Positions 49,941 to 58,555 of a DNA stretch of 64,000 nt are shown one piece after another (positions within the stretch are counted from its first letter, which is position 1; each line of letters opens with the position of its first letter). The position numbers and the translations under genes were made by a program. Where the stretch lies: the NCBI RefSeq assembly GCF_003367395.1, contig NZ_CP031417.1:4464001-4528000 (forward strand), read 5' to 3'. This stretch comes from Pseudolabrys taiwanensis. Lineage in GTDB: Bacteria; Pseudomonadota; Alphaproteobacteria; Rhizobiales; Xanthobacteraceae. The notes under the pieces are model-generated. The model saw nothing but the letters and a program-made list of their open reading frames with translations, did not search any database and was not told where the DNA came from.

Positions 49941-50780
49941 ATGGCGGATACGATCGACAGGCTGAGGGCGGCGCTGTTCGAGCGGTTTGGCGAGAGCTTT
50001 CCGGTACCGGAAGGCCTCGCCGGTCTGGACGAACTGGCACATATCGCCGCGCATCACGTCTGCCGGCGCTATCAGCCGCGCGATGTGAGCCCCGACTTGC
50101 TGCGTCTACTCTGCGCTACGGCGCTGTCGGCACCGACCAAAAGCGACCTGCAGCAGGGTGATATCCTCATCGTGCGCGACAAGGCGAAGCGCGAAGCGAT
50201 TTGCCGCCTGCTGCCCGAGATGCCCTGGCTGATGGACGCGCCGGTGTTTCTCGTCTTCCTCGCCAACGGCCGGCGGGTGCCGCAGATCGCCGCCATGCGC
50301 GGCACGCCGTTTCCGAACGATCATCTCGATCTGTTCTTCAACGCGACGGTCGACGCGGCCATTGTGCTCGCCAACTTCGTGCGCGCGGCTGAAGCCGTCG
50401 GGCTTGGGTGTTGTCCGATCAGCGTCATCCGCGATCACGCGGCGACGGCGAGCGAGATGTTGGCGCTGCCGGATAAGGTCGTTCCGGTCGCCGGCATGGG
50501 CTTGGGCTGGCCGGCCGAGGACGGCGCGATCTCGCCGCGGCTGCCGCTCGACGTGACCGTGCACGAGGAGACGTTCTCTGAAGACGGACTGGCGGCGCAC
50601 ATCGATGCTTACGACCAGCGGCGCGCGGCGATCCGCCCCTATCGCCGTCAGCGCGAGCCCGAGCGCTTCGGGGCTGCGCCGTTCTATGGCTGGTCGGAAG
50701 ACAAAGCGCGGCAGTATGCAAAGCCGCAACGCACGGATTTCGGCGTCTTTGTGCGTGGCAAGGGATTCAAATTGGATTGA
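49941..50780 (+). CDS. nitroreductase-family flavoprotein (NfsA/FRP-like)
   Basis: 279 residues from ATG 49941 with GGGGGTGG upstream. N-terminal FMN-binding RRYQPRDVSPDLLRLLCATALSAPTKSDLQ, central FFNATVDAAIVLANFVRAAEAVGLGCCPIS, and C-terminal MGLGWP are typical of the oxygen-insensitive nitroreductase fold. Substrate unknown. It starts 30 bases after the Mo-hydroxylase stop, so it is likely in the same operon, perhaps as an electron-transfer or accessory reductase in place of the usual FAD subunit (speculative). Confidence 0.88.
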   Translation: MADTIDRLRAALFERFGESFPVPEGLAGLDELAHIAAHHVCRRYQPRDVSPDLLRLLCATALSAPTKSDLQQGDILIVRDKAKREAICRLLPEMPWLMDAPVFLVFLANGRRVPQIAAMRGTPFPNDHLDLFFNATVDAAIVLANFVRAAEAVGLGCCPISVIRDHAATASEMLALPDKVVPVAGMGLGWPAEDGAISPRLPLDVTVHEETFSEDGLAAHIDAYDQRRAAIRPYRRQREPERFGAAPFYGWSEDKARQYAKPQRTDFGVFVRGKGFKLD

Positions 50781-50788
50781 CCTCTGCC

Positions 50789-50808
50789 GTCCCCGCGATA
50801 AGCGGGAC
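50789..50808. repeat. GTCCCCGC hairpin repeat (imperfect)
   Basis: GTCCCCGC-GATAA-GCGGGAC, with one base missing in the right arm, between the convergent nitroreductase and TusA genes. Family as at 4743-4762. Confidence 0.5.
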
Positions 50809-50893
50809 CCATACGCCGTGCTCTCTGATAGGCTGCGGCATAGGGGCGCGGCTCGCGCTCGCAAGAGCTCGCTTGGCCGGAACGACCAAGGCG

Positions 50894-51118
50894 CTATTTC
50901 TTCCTGATCACGAATGTCAGCACACCGTCGGCCTGCGCTTTGTTCTCCAGCGCATCGCCCGTCTGCCGCAGCAGGTTCGGGATGTCGATTGCCGCCAACG
51001 GATCGGTGCATTCGATCGTCAGCAGGTCGCCGCTCGCCATGCCGCTCAAGATCTTGCGCGTGCGCAGGGCGGGCAACGGGCACTTCAGACCGCGAAGATT
51101 GACTGTCTTTTCCGTCAT
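50894..51118 (-). CDS. TusA-family sulfurtransferase
   Basis: 74 residues from ATG 51118. The TusA/SirA motif LRGLKCPLPALRTRKIL carries the sulfur-accepting cysteine (CPLP, Cys about 13), and the small alpha/beta fold fits. TusA proteins relay persulfide sulfur for tRNA thiolation, dissimilatory sulfur metabolism or molybdenum cofactor sulfuration. Nearby Mo genes (XDH-type enzyme, FdhD, MoeA/Mob) make a role in Mo-enzyme sulfuration plausible but unproven. Confidence 0.88.
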   Translation of the reverse strand: MTEKTVNLRGLKCPLPALRTRKILSGMASGDLLTIECTDPLAAIDIPNLLRQTGDALENKAQADGVLTFVIRKK

Positions 51119-51238
51119 CGCGTCCATTTAGCGCATGCCGCCGCGTCCGCAAACATTGCCCGGGGGCTCTCCGCAGACGGAGCCCCACGAAATGGGCGCC
51201 ATCGCGGCTCTTGAGCCCCATTTGGGAACGAGCGATGC

Positions 51239-52414
51239 CTAGCTCAACGGCACCATCGACAGCTTCGGGTCGGTCGCCGGGATGTGGGCCTCCGGCAGGC
51301 CCAGTTCCTTGCGCACGATGTTCGTGCCACGCGTCAGCGCCACCATCTTGTAGAAGGCGTGCATGCGGCTCATGCCCTGGCGGCCGAAGCCGCAGTCGCT
51401 CGTCAAAATGAGGCGCTCCGGCTCGATGTATTGCAGAGCCTTGCGGATCAGATCCGCGATCTCCTCCGGCCGCTCGACCTGCAAGGTGCGGTGGCTGATG
51501 ACGCCGAGCGCGATCTTCTTGTCCTTGCCGATCAGTTTGCCGAAATGCTCGAGGTCCATACCCTTGTTGAAAGCGCCTTCGACGGTGATCACGTCGACAT
51601 CGAGTTCGTTGAGATAAGGCAGCGCGGCCTTGTAGCTCTGATCCTTGCTGGCGACACGCTGCGCGGCCGGCGAACCCCAGCAGGTATGGCACCACACCTC
51701 GCAACGCTGGCGCAGGCCTTTCACCTCCTTATTGAATGCCTCCACCCACTGCTCGGGTTTGATGCTCTGGTTGGGGTCGGCGATCACCTGATGAATGGCC
51801 GGCTCTTCGATTTGAATGAGCGGCGCGCCGGCATCGGCTAGTGCGTGATATTCCTTGTTCAGCGCCGCCGACAAATCCATCAGCAACTCGAGCCGGTCGC
51901 CATAGTGTTCGTTGGTCAGCATCAACGCGAGAATCTGCGCCGAGATCGTGCCGATCTTCACCGGTTTGTCGGTCATCGGCGCGATCGCCTTGTAGGCGCG
52001 GTCGAGTTCGAGCTGGGTGTTGCCGATCTTGCCCGACACCGGCGGCGTCATGCGGGTCTCGATCACCTCCCACATCAGGTCGCCGGGTCCTTTGTCCTTC
52101 ATGAAGCCGGCCGGCGGCACTTCGACGCGCGGTGCGCCAATGCCTTCGACCCGCTCCGTCACGTAGCTCACCCAGCCGCGGCCCGCGACGTCGTCGTCGA
52201 GGCGGGTGTCGCCGTCGACCATGATATCGATGCCGGCGCGGTGCTGCGCTGCCACGTGACAGGCGAGGCAGTCGAAGTGCTGGTCGCGGTAAGCAAGGCG
52301 TGAAAATCCGTGCGACAAAGGTAAGCCGCGCAGGTTTTCGGTGTACCAAGCAGGGCGCGGCAGCGCTCCGGTCGTGGTGGTCAGCAGCGCCTTGTCCTTG
52401 GTGGTGGTGAACAC
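51239..52414 (-). CDS. core-MetE-like zinc methyltransferase (single-domain)
   Basis: 391 residues from GTG 52414 (ribosome site AGGGGAAA). It corresponds to the C-terminal catalytic barrel of MetE. The zinc ligands are all present: His243 and Cys245 (WCHTCWG), Glu279 (TVEGAF) and Cys341 (TSDCGFG). The N-terminal MetE domain that binds folate polyglutamate is absent, so full-length cobalamin-independent methionine synthase activity from methyl-THF is doubtful; a different methyl donor, or thiol alkyl transfer in a catabolic route, is possible. Divergent from the degenerate MoeA gene across 93 bases containing a perfect palindrome. Confidence 0.83.
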   Translation of the reverse strand: MFTTTKDKALLTTTTGALPRPAWYTENLRGLPLSHGFSRLAYRDQHFDCLACHVAAQHRAGIDIMVDGDTRLDDDVAGRGWVSYVTERVEGIGAPRVEVPPAGFMKDKGPGDLMWEVIETRMTPPVSGKIGNTQLELDRAYKAIAPMTDKPVKIGTISAQILALMLTNEHYGDRLELLMDLSAALNKEYHALADAGAPLIQIEEPAIHQVIADPNQSIKPEQWVEAFNKEVKGLRQRCEVWCHTCWGSPAAQRVASKDQSYKAALPYLNELDVDVITVEGAFNKGMDLEHFGKLIGKDKKIALGVISHRTLQVERPEEIADLIRKALQYIEPERLILTSDCGFGRQGMSRMHAFYKMVALTRGTNIVRKELGLPEAHIPATDPKLSMVPLS

Positions 52415-52435
52415 GCGTTTCCCCTTTTCACTTAT

Positions 52436-52454
52436 CGAAAAGCTACGCTTTTCG
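52436..52454. promoter_or_regulatory. perfect inverted repeat in divergent promoter region
   Basis: CGAAAAGC-TAC-GCTTTTCG, 8-base perfect arms, is 22 bases upstream of the core-MetE start and 54 bases upstream of the MoeA-like gene. It could be an operator for an unidentified regulator or a 5'-UTR hairpin. Confidence 0.5.
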
Positions 52455-52507
52455 TTGCATTGTTGCGCTAGAGTGAGTGCGCGCAAATTCGAGGTCAAGC
52501 ACGCAAG

Positions 52508-53623
52508 ATGGCGGCCCTTACGACACAAGTGATTACGCGGCTGACGCCGCTCGCCGATGTGCTTTCGATGATCGATGCCGAGGTGAAAGCGGTGACGCCG
52601 CGCACGCTCGACATCAAGGCCGCGCTCGGTCGTGTGCTGGCCGTTGACACGACTGCGCCGATGCGGCCGTCGGCGCCGACGGCCTTGCAAGATGGTTGGG
52701 CCTTACGCGCCGACGAGACTTTGGGCGCCGGCGGTTATTCGCCGGCGGCGCTGATGCGCGTGCCGTCGCGCGTCGATGCCGGTCAGGCCATGCCGCCGGG
52801 CACCGACAGCGTGGCGTCGCTCGATGCCGTGCGTGTCGTGAACGGGCAGGCCGAGGCGCTCATCACGATCAATCCCGGCGATGGCGTATTGGCTGCCGGT
52901 GGCGACAGCGATCCATCGATCCCATTGCATCGCGCGGGCGATCATCTGCGGCTCACCGATCTGGCTGCGTTCGGCGCGCTGGGGCTCAGCCGTGTCACCG
53001 TCCGCGAGCCGCGCGTGCGCGTGCTGCCGGTGCGCGGCAACGGCATCGTCAGCGCGGCGGCGCGGGTTATCGCCAGCGATATCGAGCGGCTTGGCGGTGT
53101 GGCGCGTCTGGACGAAGGGGGCCGCGGTCTCGATGTGGCTATCGCTGCGGACAGTGCGGACATCATTGTGGGGCTGGGCGGTACGGGCACCGGACGCAAT
53201 GATTCGAGTATACTGACGCTCACCCGCGACGGCCGGCTGGCGGTGCACGGCCTAGCCGTGACACCGGGCGAGACCGCGGCTTTGGGTTATGCCGGCACGC
53301 AACCGGTGCTGCTGCTGCCGGGGCGGCTTGATGCGGCGCTGGCCGTGTGGCTCTTGGTCGGGCGTCGCATACTGGCGCGGCTTGCCGGCAGCCACCCGCG
53401 AGACGATATCGCGACGACCGCGCCGCTCTCCCGCAAGGTGACCTCGACCATCGGAATGACGGAACTCGTACCGGTCCGTGTGGTCGGCGGCGAGGCTGAG
53501 CCGCTCGGCGCGCGCTATCTGCCCTTGTCGGTGCTCGCGCGCGCGGACGGCTGGATCCAGGTTCCGCCGGACAGCGAGGGCTATTCCGCCGGCACGCCGG
53601 TTGCGGTAAGGCCGTGGCCATGA
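52508..53623 (+). CDS. degenerate MoeA-like molybdopterin-binding protein
   Basis: 371 residues, recognisably MoeA-fold but divergent. The SAxDGYA loop survives as ALQDGWALR (Asp retained). GGVSTGExD is GGTGTGRND. The active-site IKPGRPxALG is VTPGETAALG, losing the conserved lysine, and LPGNPxA is LPGRLDA. Canonical MoeA inserts molybdate into adenylyl-molybdopterin; this copy has probably lost that chemistry and may be a partner or W/Mo-selective paralogue. Its stop overlaps the start of the next gene (ATGA, 53620-53623), so the two are translated together. Confidence 0.8.
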   Translation: MAALTTQVITRLTPLADVLSMIDAEVKAVTPRTLDIKAALGRVLAVDTTAPMRPSAPTALQDGWALRADETLGAGGYSPAALMRVPSRVDAGQAMPPGTDSVASLDAVRVVNGQAEALITINPGDGVLAAGGDSDPSIPLHRAGDHLRLTDLAAFGALGLSRVTVREPRVRVLPVRGNGIVSAAARVIASDIERLGGVARLDEGGRGLDVAIAADSADIIVGLGGTGTGRNDSSILTLTRDGRLAVHGLAVTPGETAALGYAGTQPVLLLPGRLDAALAVWLLVGRRILARLAGSHPRDDIATTAPLSRKVTSTIGMTELVPVRVVGGEAEPLGARYLPLSVLARADGWIQVPPDSEGYSAGTPVAVRPWP

Positions 53624-55617
53624 GTTCGGCCCGAGCCAAGTCCCCGGACGATGCGACGCTGCTCGCGCGCGTGCGCGCCGCCGCGCGGCAGGAACAGTTC
53701 CTCGAAGTCGTTTCGGCGGAGGAAGCCCGCGCGCGTTTTGCTGCGCAGCTCGATCTCAAGCCGCTGTTAGCCGAGAGCGTATCGCTCGGCGATGCGCTCA
53801 CGCGAGTCTTGGCGCATGACGTCGTTGCGCCGGTCGATGCGCCGGCGTTCGATCGTTCCAACGTCGATGGCTTCGCGGTGCGTGCGGCCGATACGGTGGG
53901 TGCGAACGATGCCAGCCCGAAAGTGCTGCGGCTCAATCCCGAGGTCATTGCCTGTGGTCACCCGCCGGACTTCGTCGTTGCTCCCGGCACCGCAACGGCC
54001 ATTGCCACCGGCGGCACGATCCCGCGTGGTGCCGACGCGGTGGTGATGATCGAGCACACCGAGTTGCTCGAAGGTGCCCCGCCGCAGATCGACTTGCGCC
54101 GCACCGCGGCAGCGGGACAATTCATCTCCTACGCTGGGTCGGACATCGCGCGCGGCGAGACCTTGCTGCGGCGGGGCGCGCGGATCGGCTCGCGCGAGAT
54201 CGGCATGCTGGCGGCCTGTGGGCTCGGCCGCGTCGACGTCGTACGCCGGCCGAGAGTGGCCGTCCTCTCCACTGGCGACGAATTGGTGCCGCCAGGCGCG
54301 CCATTGAAACCTGCCGGTGTGTACGACAGCAACGGTGCGATCGTCGCGGCTGCCGTGGCCGAAGCGGGCGGCGAGCCGGTGGCTTTCGGCGCTTTTCCCG
54401 ACGACGAAGCGGTGCTGGAAAAGGCCGTGCGCGAGGCGCTCGTCGCGTGCGACATGGTCGTGCTGTCGGGCGGCACCTCCAAAGGCGCAGGCGATCTGTC
54501 GCACACGATCATCTCGAAGCTCGGCACGCCCGGCATCGTCGTGCATGGCGTCGCGCTCAAGCCCGGCAAGCCGTTGTGTCTCGGTGTCGTCGACGGCAAG
54601 CCCATTATCGTGCTGCCAGGATTCCCAACCTCGGCGATCTTCACCTTCCACGCCTTCGTCGCGCCCGTGATCCGCGCCTTTGCCGGCCTGCCGCCGGCGG
54701 CCGCCGAGACGGTGACCGCGCGCGTGCCGGTGCGGATCGCGTCAGAACTCGGCCGCAAGGAATTCGTGCTGGTCTCGCTGGTCGAGGGCGCTGATGGCCC
54801 CATTGCATTTCCGACCGGCAAAGGCTCCGGCTCGGTGACGAGCTTTTCACAAGCCGACGGTTTCCTCGAGATCGATGCGCTGGCGTCGGCGCTCGATGCC
54901 GATAGCGAGGTGCCCGTGACGCTGATTGGCGGTGCAGCGCACGCGCCCGACGTCGTCATCATGGGCAGCCACGATGTTGCGCTCGATGTGGTGGTGGGCG
55001 CGTTGAGCGAGCGCGGCTTCTCTGCGCGTGTGCTCGCGGTGGGCAGTCTGGGCGGCGTCGCTGCGGCCAACCGCGGCGAATGCGACATCGCGCCGGTGCA
55101 TCTGATCGATCCAAAGACCGGAAAATATAATGTGCACCTCGCGACCCCCGGCATTGCGCTGGTGCCGGGTTGGCGGCGCATGCAGGGCATTCTCTTCCGG
55201 CCGGGCGACGTGCGCTTCGAGAGCCGTACCGCCGTCGAAGCGCTTCGCGACGCGCTTGCGGATCCGTCGGCGCTGATGGTCAATCGCAACGCCGGGGCCG
55301 GCACGCGCGTGCTGATGGACAAGCTGCTCGACGGACAGAAGCCGCCTGGCTACGCCAATCAGCCGAAATCGCACAACGCGGTCGCGGCGGCGATTGCGCA
55401 GCATCGTGCGGACTGGGGCCTTGCCATTGAGCCGGTCGCCAGGCTGTATGGCCTTGGCTTTCTGCCGGTGGCGCCGGAGCACTATGATTTCCTGGTGGTC
55501 CAGAGTCGGCGCGGCCGGCCGGCGGTGGAGGCCTTTCTCGCCGCTCTCCGCGCCGACGAAACACGGGGGCGAATCAAGGCATTAGGCATGGAGCCGGCCG
55601 ACGAAAACGTGACCTGA
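53620..55617 (+). CDS. MoeA fused to a C-terminal periplasmic-binding-protein-like domain
   Basis: 665 residues from ATG 53620. Residues ~15-420 are MoeA with good motifs (PAFDRSNVDGFAVRAAD, STGDELVPPG, YDSNGAIV, LSGGTSKGAGDL, ALKPGKPLCLG, LPGFPTSAIFTF). Residues ~440-655 are a type 2 binding-protein-like domain (PDVVIMGSHDVALDVVVGAL, FESRTAVEALRDALADPSALMVNRNAGAGTRVLMDKLL), the COG1910 type found in some MoeA and ModE-like proteins and related to ModA/TupA. There is no signal peptide, so the domain is cytosolic and may sense or deliver oxyanion or cofactor. Coupled to the degenerate MoeA. Confidence 0.87.
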   Translation: MSSARAKSPDDATLLARVRAAARQEQFLEVVSAEEARARFAAQLDLKPLLAESVSLGDALTRVLAHDVVAPVDAPAFDRSNVDGFAVRAADTVGANDASPKVLRLNPEVIACGHPPDFVVAPGTATAIATGGTIPRGADAVVMIEHTELLEGAPPQIDLRRTAAAGQFISYAGSDIARGETLLRRGARIGSREIGMLAACGLGRVDVVRRPRVAVLSTGDELVPPGAPLKPAGVYDSNGAIVAAAVAEAGGEPVAFGAFPDDEAVLEKAVREALVACDMVVLSGGTSKGAGDLSHTIISKLGTPGIVVHGVALKPGKPLCLGVVDGKPIIVLPGFPTSAIFTFHAFVAPVIRAFAGLPPAAAETVTARVPVRIASELGRKEFVLVSLVEGADGPIAFPTGKGSGSVTSFSQADGFLEIDALASALDADSEVPVTLIGGAAHAPDVVIMGSHDVALDVVVGALSERGFSARVLAVGSLGGVAAANRGECDIAPVHLIDPKTGKYNVHLATPGIALVPGWRRMQGILFRPGDVRFESRTAVEALRDALADPSALMVNRNAGAGTRVLMDKLLDGQKPPGYANQPKSHNAVAAAIAQHRADWGLAIEPVARLYGLGFLPVAPEHYDFLVVQSRRGRPAVEAFLAALRADETRGRIKALGMEPADENVT

Positions 55618-55685
55618 TGCACAGTTGACCCCTGCTTTGCCGGGCCGCTAGGGTCCCCCGCCACTGACAGTATACGGACGACCGC

Positions 55686-56441
55686 ATGCGAGATCTTGGT
55701 TTGTCAAAAGCCATTCGGGCCGCCGGCGGCATCAGCGAACTGGCGCGGGCCCTTGGCATTTCCCAGCCATCGGTCTCGAACTGGGCGCGCGTTCCGGCCG
55801 AGCGGGTCATCGCTGTGGAAACGGTGACGGGCGTGCACCGCAAGATTCTGCGGCCCGATCTCTACGCGACCAACGAGGATGACGACGGCCCGGATGCGCG
55901 GGGGGGGAGGCGGGCGACCCGGATTATCGGCCTTGCCGGCTGGAGCGGCTCTGGCAAGACGACGGTGATCAAGAAGGTGATCCCCCGCCTGATCGAGCGC
56001 GGCATCAGCGTGTCGACGCTCAAGCATGCGCATCACGGCTTCGATCTCGATCAGCCGGGCAAGGATTCCTTCTTCCACCGCACCGCCGGCGCGACGGAGG
56101 TCATCATCTCCTCGTCCAAGCGTTGGGCCATCCTGCACGAGCTGCGCGAGGAAGAAGAGTGGGACCTGCCCGACCTGGTGCGTAAGATGTCGCCGGTGGA
56201 TCTGATCCTGGTCGAAGGCTTCAAGCGCGACGCCTTCCCCAAGCTCGAAGTGCACCGGGCCGAAAATGCCAAGCCGCTGATCCAGCCCGTCGATCCTTAT
56301 ATCGTGGCGATCGCCTCCGACGTCGAATTGCCGGACGCGCGGGTGCCGGTGATCGACCTCAACGATGTCGAGGGCATCGCCGAGCTGTTGCTTAAGCACG
56401 CAATATTGGTGTCGGACGCCAAAGCCATTCGGGACAACTGA
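55686..56441 (+). CDS. mobB: helix-turn-helix (YdaS/Cro-like) domain fused to MobB GTPase
   Basis: 251 residues. Residues 1-60 are a Cro/YdaS-type HTH (LSKAIRAAGGISELARALGISQPSVSNW...RKILRPDLY). After a short acidic linker, residues 78-245 are MobB: P-loop GLAGWSGSGKTT (82-93), LKHAHHGFDLD, DSFFHRTAGA, and LVEGFKRDAFPKLEVHR. MobB assists MobA in attaching GMP to molybdopterin. The linker crosses a run of eight G (55900-55907), where an indel would separate the parts. No independent in-frame start for MobB exists. The stop overlaps the moeA ATG by one base (TGATG). Confidence 0.87.
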   Translation: MRDLGLSKAIRAAGGISELARALGISQPSVSNWARVPAERVIAVETVTGVHRKILRPDLYATNEDDDGPDARGGRRATRIIGLAGWSGSGKTTVIKKVIPRLIERGISVSTLKHAHHGFDLDQPGKDSFFHRTAGATEVIISSSKRWAILHELREEEEWDLPDLVRKMSPVDLILVEGFKRDAFPKLEVHRAENAKPLIQPVDPYIVAIASDVELPDARVPVIDLNDVEGIAELLLKHAILVSDAKAIRDN

Positions 56442-57709
56442 TGGCCCAACTCACCGATGACTGCTTCGCGTTTTCCGGGCCGCTGCTGCGGCTGGACGAC
56501 ATGGAGCGGCTCATCGCCGAGCGCATTACGCCCGTCAAAGAGAGCGAGGTCGTAGCGCTCGGCGGCGCGCGCGGACGTGTGTTGGTGTCCGACGTCGTCG
56601 CGCCCGTCGATCTGCCGCCGTTCGATAACTCGGCTGTCGACGGCTATGCGGTGCGTCATGCCGATCTCAACAAGGAGGCCGACACACGGCTCACGATCGC
56701 AGGCCGGGTGACGGCGGGGCGCGCGGCGGACGCTGCCATAGGGAAGGGCGAGGCGGTCCGTATCTTCACAGGCGCGCCGATGCCAGCCGGCGCCGACACG
56801 GTCTTCATGCAGGAAGACGTCACTGTCGATGGTGAGACGGTGGTCGTTCCGAAGGGCTTGAAGCTGGGCGCCAACAGGCGGCTCGCGGGGGAGGATGTGC
56901 CGAAAGGCCAGACGGTGCTGCCCGCCGGCACGGTGCTCGAGCCGCAGCACATCGCGCTTGCCGCGGCATTGGGCATTACGTCTCTCGACGTGAGGCGGCG
57001 ACTGACGGTTGCGATCTTCTCGACGGGCGACGAGGTGGTCGAGCCCGGCAAGCCTCTCGGCCGCGCAGCGATCTACGATGCCAACCGCTATTTACTGCGC
57101 GAGCTGCTCGAACGACTCGGTGCGGTGGTGACCGATCTCGGCATCATTGCCGACCAACCGGAAGCGTTGGCGCACGCGTTACAGGCGGCAGCCCGCACGC
57201 ACGATCTCATCGTCACGTCGGGTGGCGTCTCGACGGGTGAAGCCGACTATGTCCGAACCGCCGTCGAACGCATCGGCAGCCTGGTGTTCTGGCGCGTCGC
57301 CATCAAGCCGGGCCGGCCAGTGGCGCTCGGCGTCATCCGTGACGCTGACGATAGCGCCGCCTTCATCGGCTTGCCGGGCAATCCGGTCGCCGTATTCGTC
57401 ACTTTCGTGCGCGTCGTGCGGCCGCTGCTGCGCCAACTGGCCGGTGCGCGCGCCGACGTGCTGACACCGCTGCCGGTGCGTTCGAGCTTTGCCTACAAGA
57501 AGAAAAAAGACCGCCGCGAGTATGTGCGTGTGGCGCTGCGGCGCGGCGCCGATGGCGAACTTGAAGCGGTGAAGCACCCGCAGGACGGCGCCGGCGTCCT
57601 CACGTCATTGACGCAGACCGATGGGCTTCTGGAACTGCCGGAAGACATCACAACGGTGGCGCCGGGCGATCGCGTCGGTTTTCTTTCATATGCCAGCCTG
57701 ATCGGCTAG
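56441..57709 (+). CDS. moeA: molybdopterin molybdenumtransferase
   Basis: 422 residues with the full MoeA motif set: PPFDNSAVDGYAVRHAD, FTGAPMPAGADTVFMQED, FSTGDEVVEPG, YDANRYLL, TSGGVSTGEADYVRTAV, AIKPGRPVALG and GLPGNPVAVFVTFVRVV. It inserts molybdate into MPT-AMP in the cytosol. ATG 56441 overlaps the mobB stop by one base. This is the canonical copy of three MoeA-type proteins in the window. Confidence 0.96.
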   Translation: MAQLTDDCFAFSGPLLRLDDMERLIAERITPVKESEVVALGGARGRVLVSDVVAPVDLPPFDNSAVDGYAVRHADLNKEADTRLTIAGRVTAGRAADAAIGKGEAVRIFTGAPMPAGADTVFMQEDVTVDGETVVVPKGLKLGANRRLAGEDVPKGQTVLPAGTVLEPQHIALAAALGITSLDVRRRLTVAIFSTGDEVVEPGKPLGRAAIYDANRYLLRELLERLGAVVTDLGIIADQPEALAHALQAAARTHDLIVTSGGVSTGEADYVRTAVERIGSLVFWRVAIKPGRPVALGVIRDADDSAAFIGLPGNPVAVFVTFVRVVRPLLRQLAGARADVLTPLPVRSSFAYKKKKDRREYVRVALRRGADGELEAVKHPQDGAGVLTSLTQTDGLLELPEDITTVAPGDRVGFLSYASLIG

Positions 57710-57744
57710 AGCAGTTTATAATCAGGTTGAAGCACTCTCCGCTC

Positions 57745-57820
57745 ATTCCCGCGAAAGCGGGAATCCAGCACGCCCTAACAAGTTTGCACTTCTGCGCTGG
57801 GTCCCCGCTTTCGCGGGGAC
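57745..57820. repeat. tandem GTCCCCGC / ATTCCCGC hairpins
   Basis: ATTCCCGC-GAAA-GCGGGAAT (57745-57764) and GTCCCCGC-TTTC-GCGGGGAC (57801-57820) stand between the convergent moeA and mobA genes. Confidence 0.7.
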
Positions 57821-57860
57821 GAGCGGATAACGGGACGATTCAATCTAAGCGCAACTGGCT

Positions 57861-58493
57861 CTAGCTGTGCTGAAGCGCGATGCGCTCGGCCTCGGCGGCG
57901 TCTTCCTTGGTATTGACGTTGAAGAATGGATCGATCGGATCGGTCGGCCAGTCAGCGATCGCGATGCCATGCCGGGCGGTCCAGACCTCGATCTTGCGCA
58001 GGTCCTCTTCGACGAGCGCCTTACGCAGGTCATCGCGCAGGGCCAACGGCCAGAGGCCGATCACAGGGTGGCGCCATTCGCCGGAACGCGCGCAGGCGAG
58101 CGGCACGCCGGCGCCCATCTTGCGCCGCGCGGCATGCAGCCTCTCGACCAGATCGTCAGGCAGGAACGGGCAGTCGCCCGGCACGCTCATCATCCATTCG
58201 ATGCCGTTGTTCTGCGCGGCCAGCCAATCGAGACCGGCGAGGATGCCGGCAAGCGGGCCGGGATAGCCTTCCACATTGTCGGGAATGACCACGCAGCCGG
58301 TGTCGGCGAAACGCCCCGGATCGCCGTTGGCGTTGATCACGATGCCGGCGCACTGCGCCGACAACGTCGCCAGCACGCGGTCAAGAATGGTGACGCCGCC
58401 GATTTCGATGCGTGCCTTGTCGCCGCCGCCCATCCGGCGCGCAAGGCCGCCGGCGAGGACGAGACCGAAAGTGGGAGGGTAGGGCGTGTTCAT
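57861..58493 (-). CDS. mobA: molybdenum cofactor guanylyltransferase
   Basis: 210 residues from ATG 58493. Nucleotidyltransferase signature [17 protein letters not shown] (about 11-27, with the catalytic Lys), [20 protein letters not shown] and the Mg-binding VPGDCPFLP. MobA transfers GMP from GTP to Mo-molybdopterin, giving MGD for DMSO-reductase-family enzymes such as formate dehydrogenase. Faces moeA/mobB, which are convergent. The FdhD gene is 264 bases upstream on the same strand. Confidence 0.95.
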   Translation of the reverse strand: MNTPYPPTFGLVLAGGLARRMGGGDKARIEIGGVTILDRVLATLSAQCAGIVINANGDPGRFADTGCVVIPDNVEGYPGPLAGILAGLDWLAAQNNGIEWMMSVPGDCPFLPDDLVERLHAARRKMGAGVPLACARSGEWRHPVIGLWPLALRDDLRKALVEEDLRKIEVWTARHGIAIADWPTDPIDPFFNVNTKEDAAEAERIALQHS

Positions 58494-58555
58494 GTGGTGT
58501 ATGTAGTGATTGTAGTGCTTCAAATGAATGCAGAGATTGGCCGCGATCTCTCTTT

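Noticed and set aside
51119..51238. Possible riboswitch or Moco RNA upstream of Mo genes
   Set aside because: No recognisable Moco-RNA-type stem arrangement could be drawn by eye here or before 52508; a covariance-model search would be needed.
52415..52690. 92-codon N-terminal extension of the core-MetE gene
   Set aside because: It runs antisense through the divergent MoeA-like gene and is basic low-complexity sequence; GTG 52414 has a ribosome site and a sensible start.
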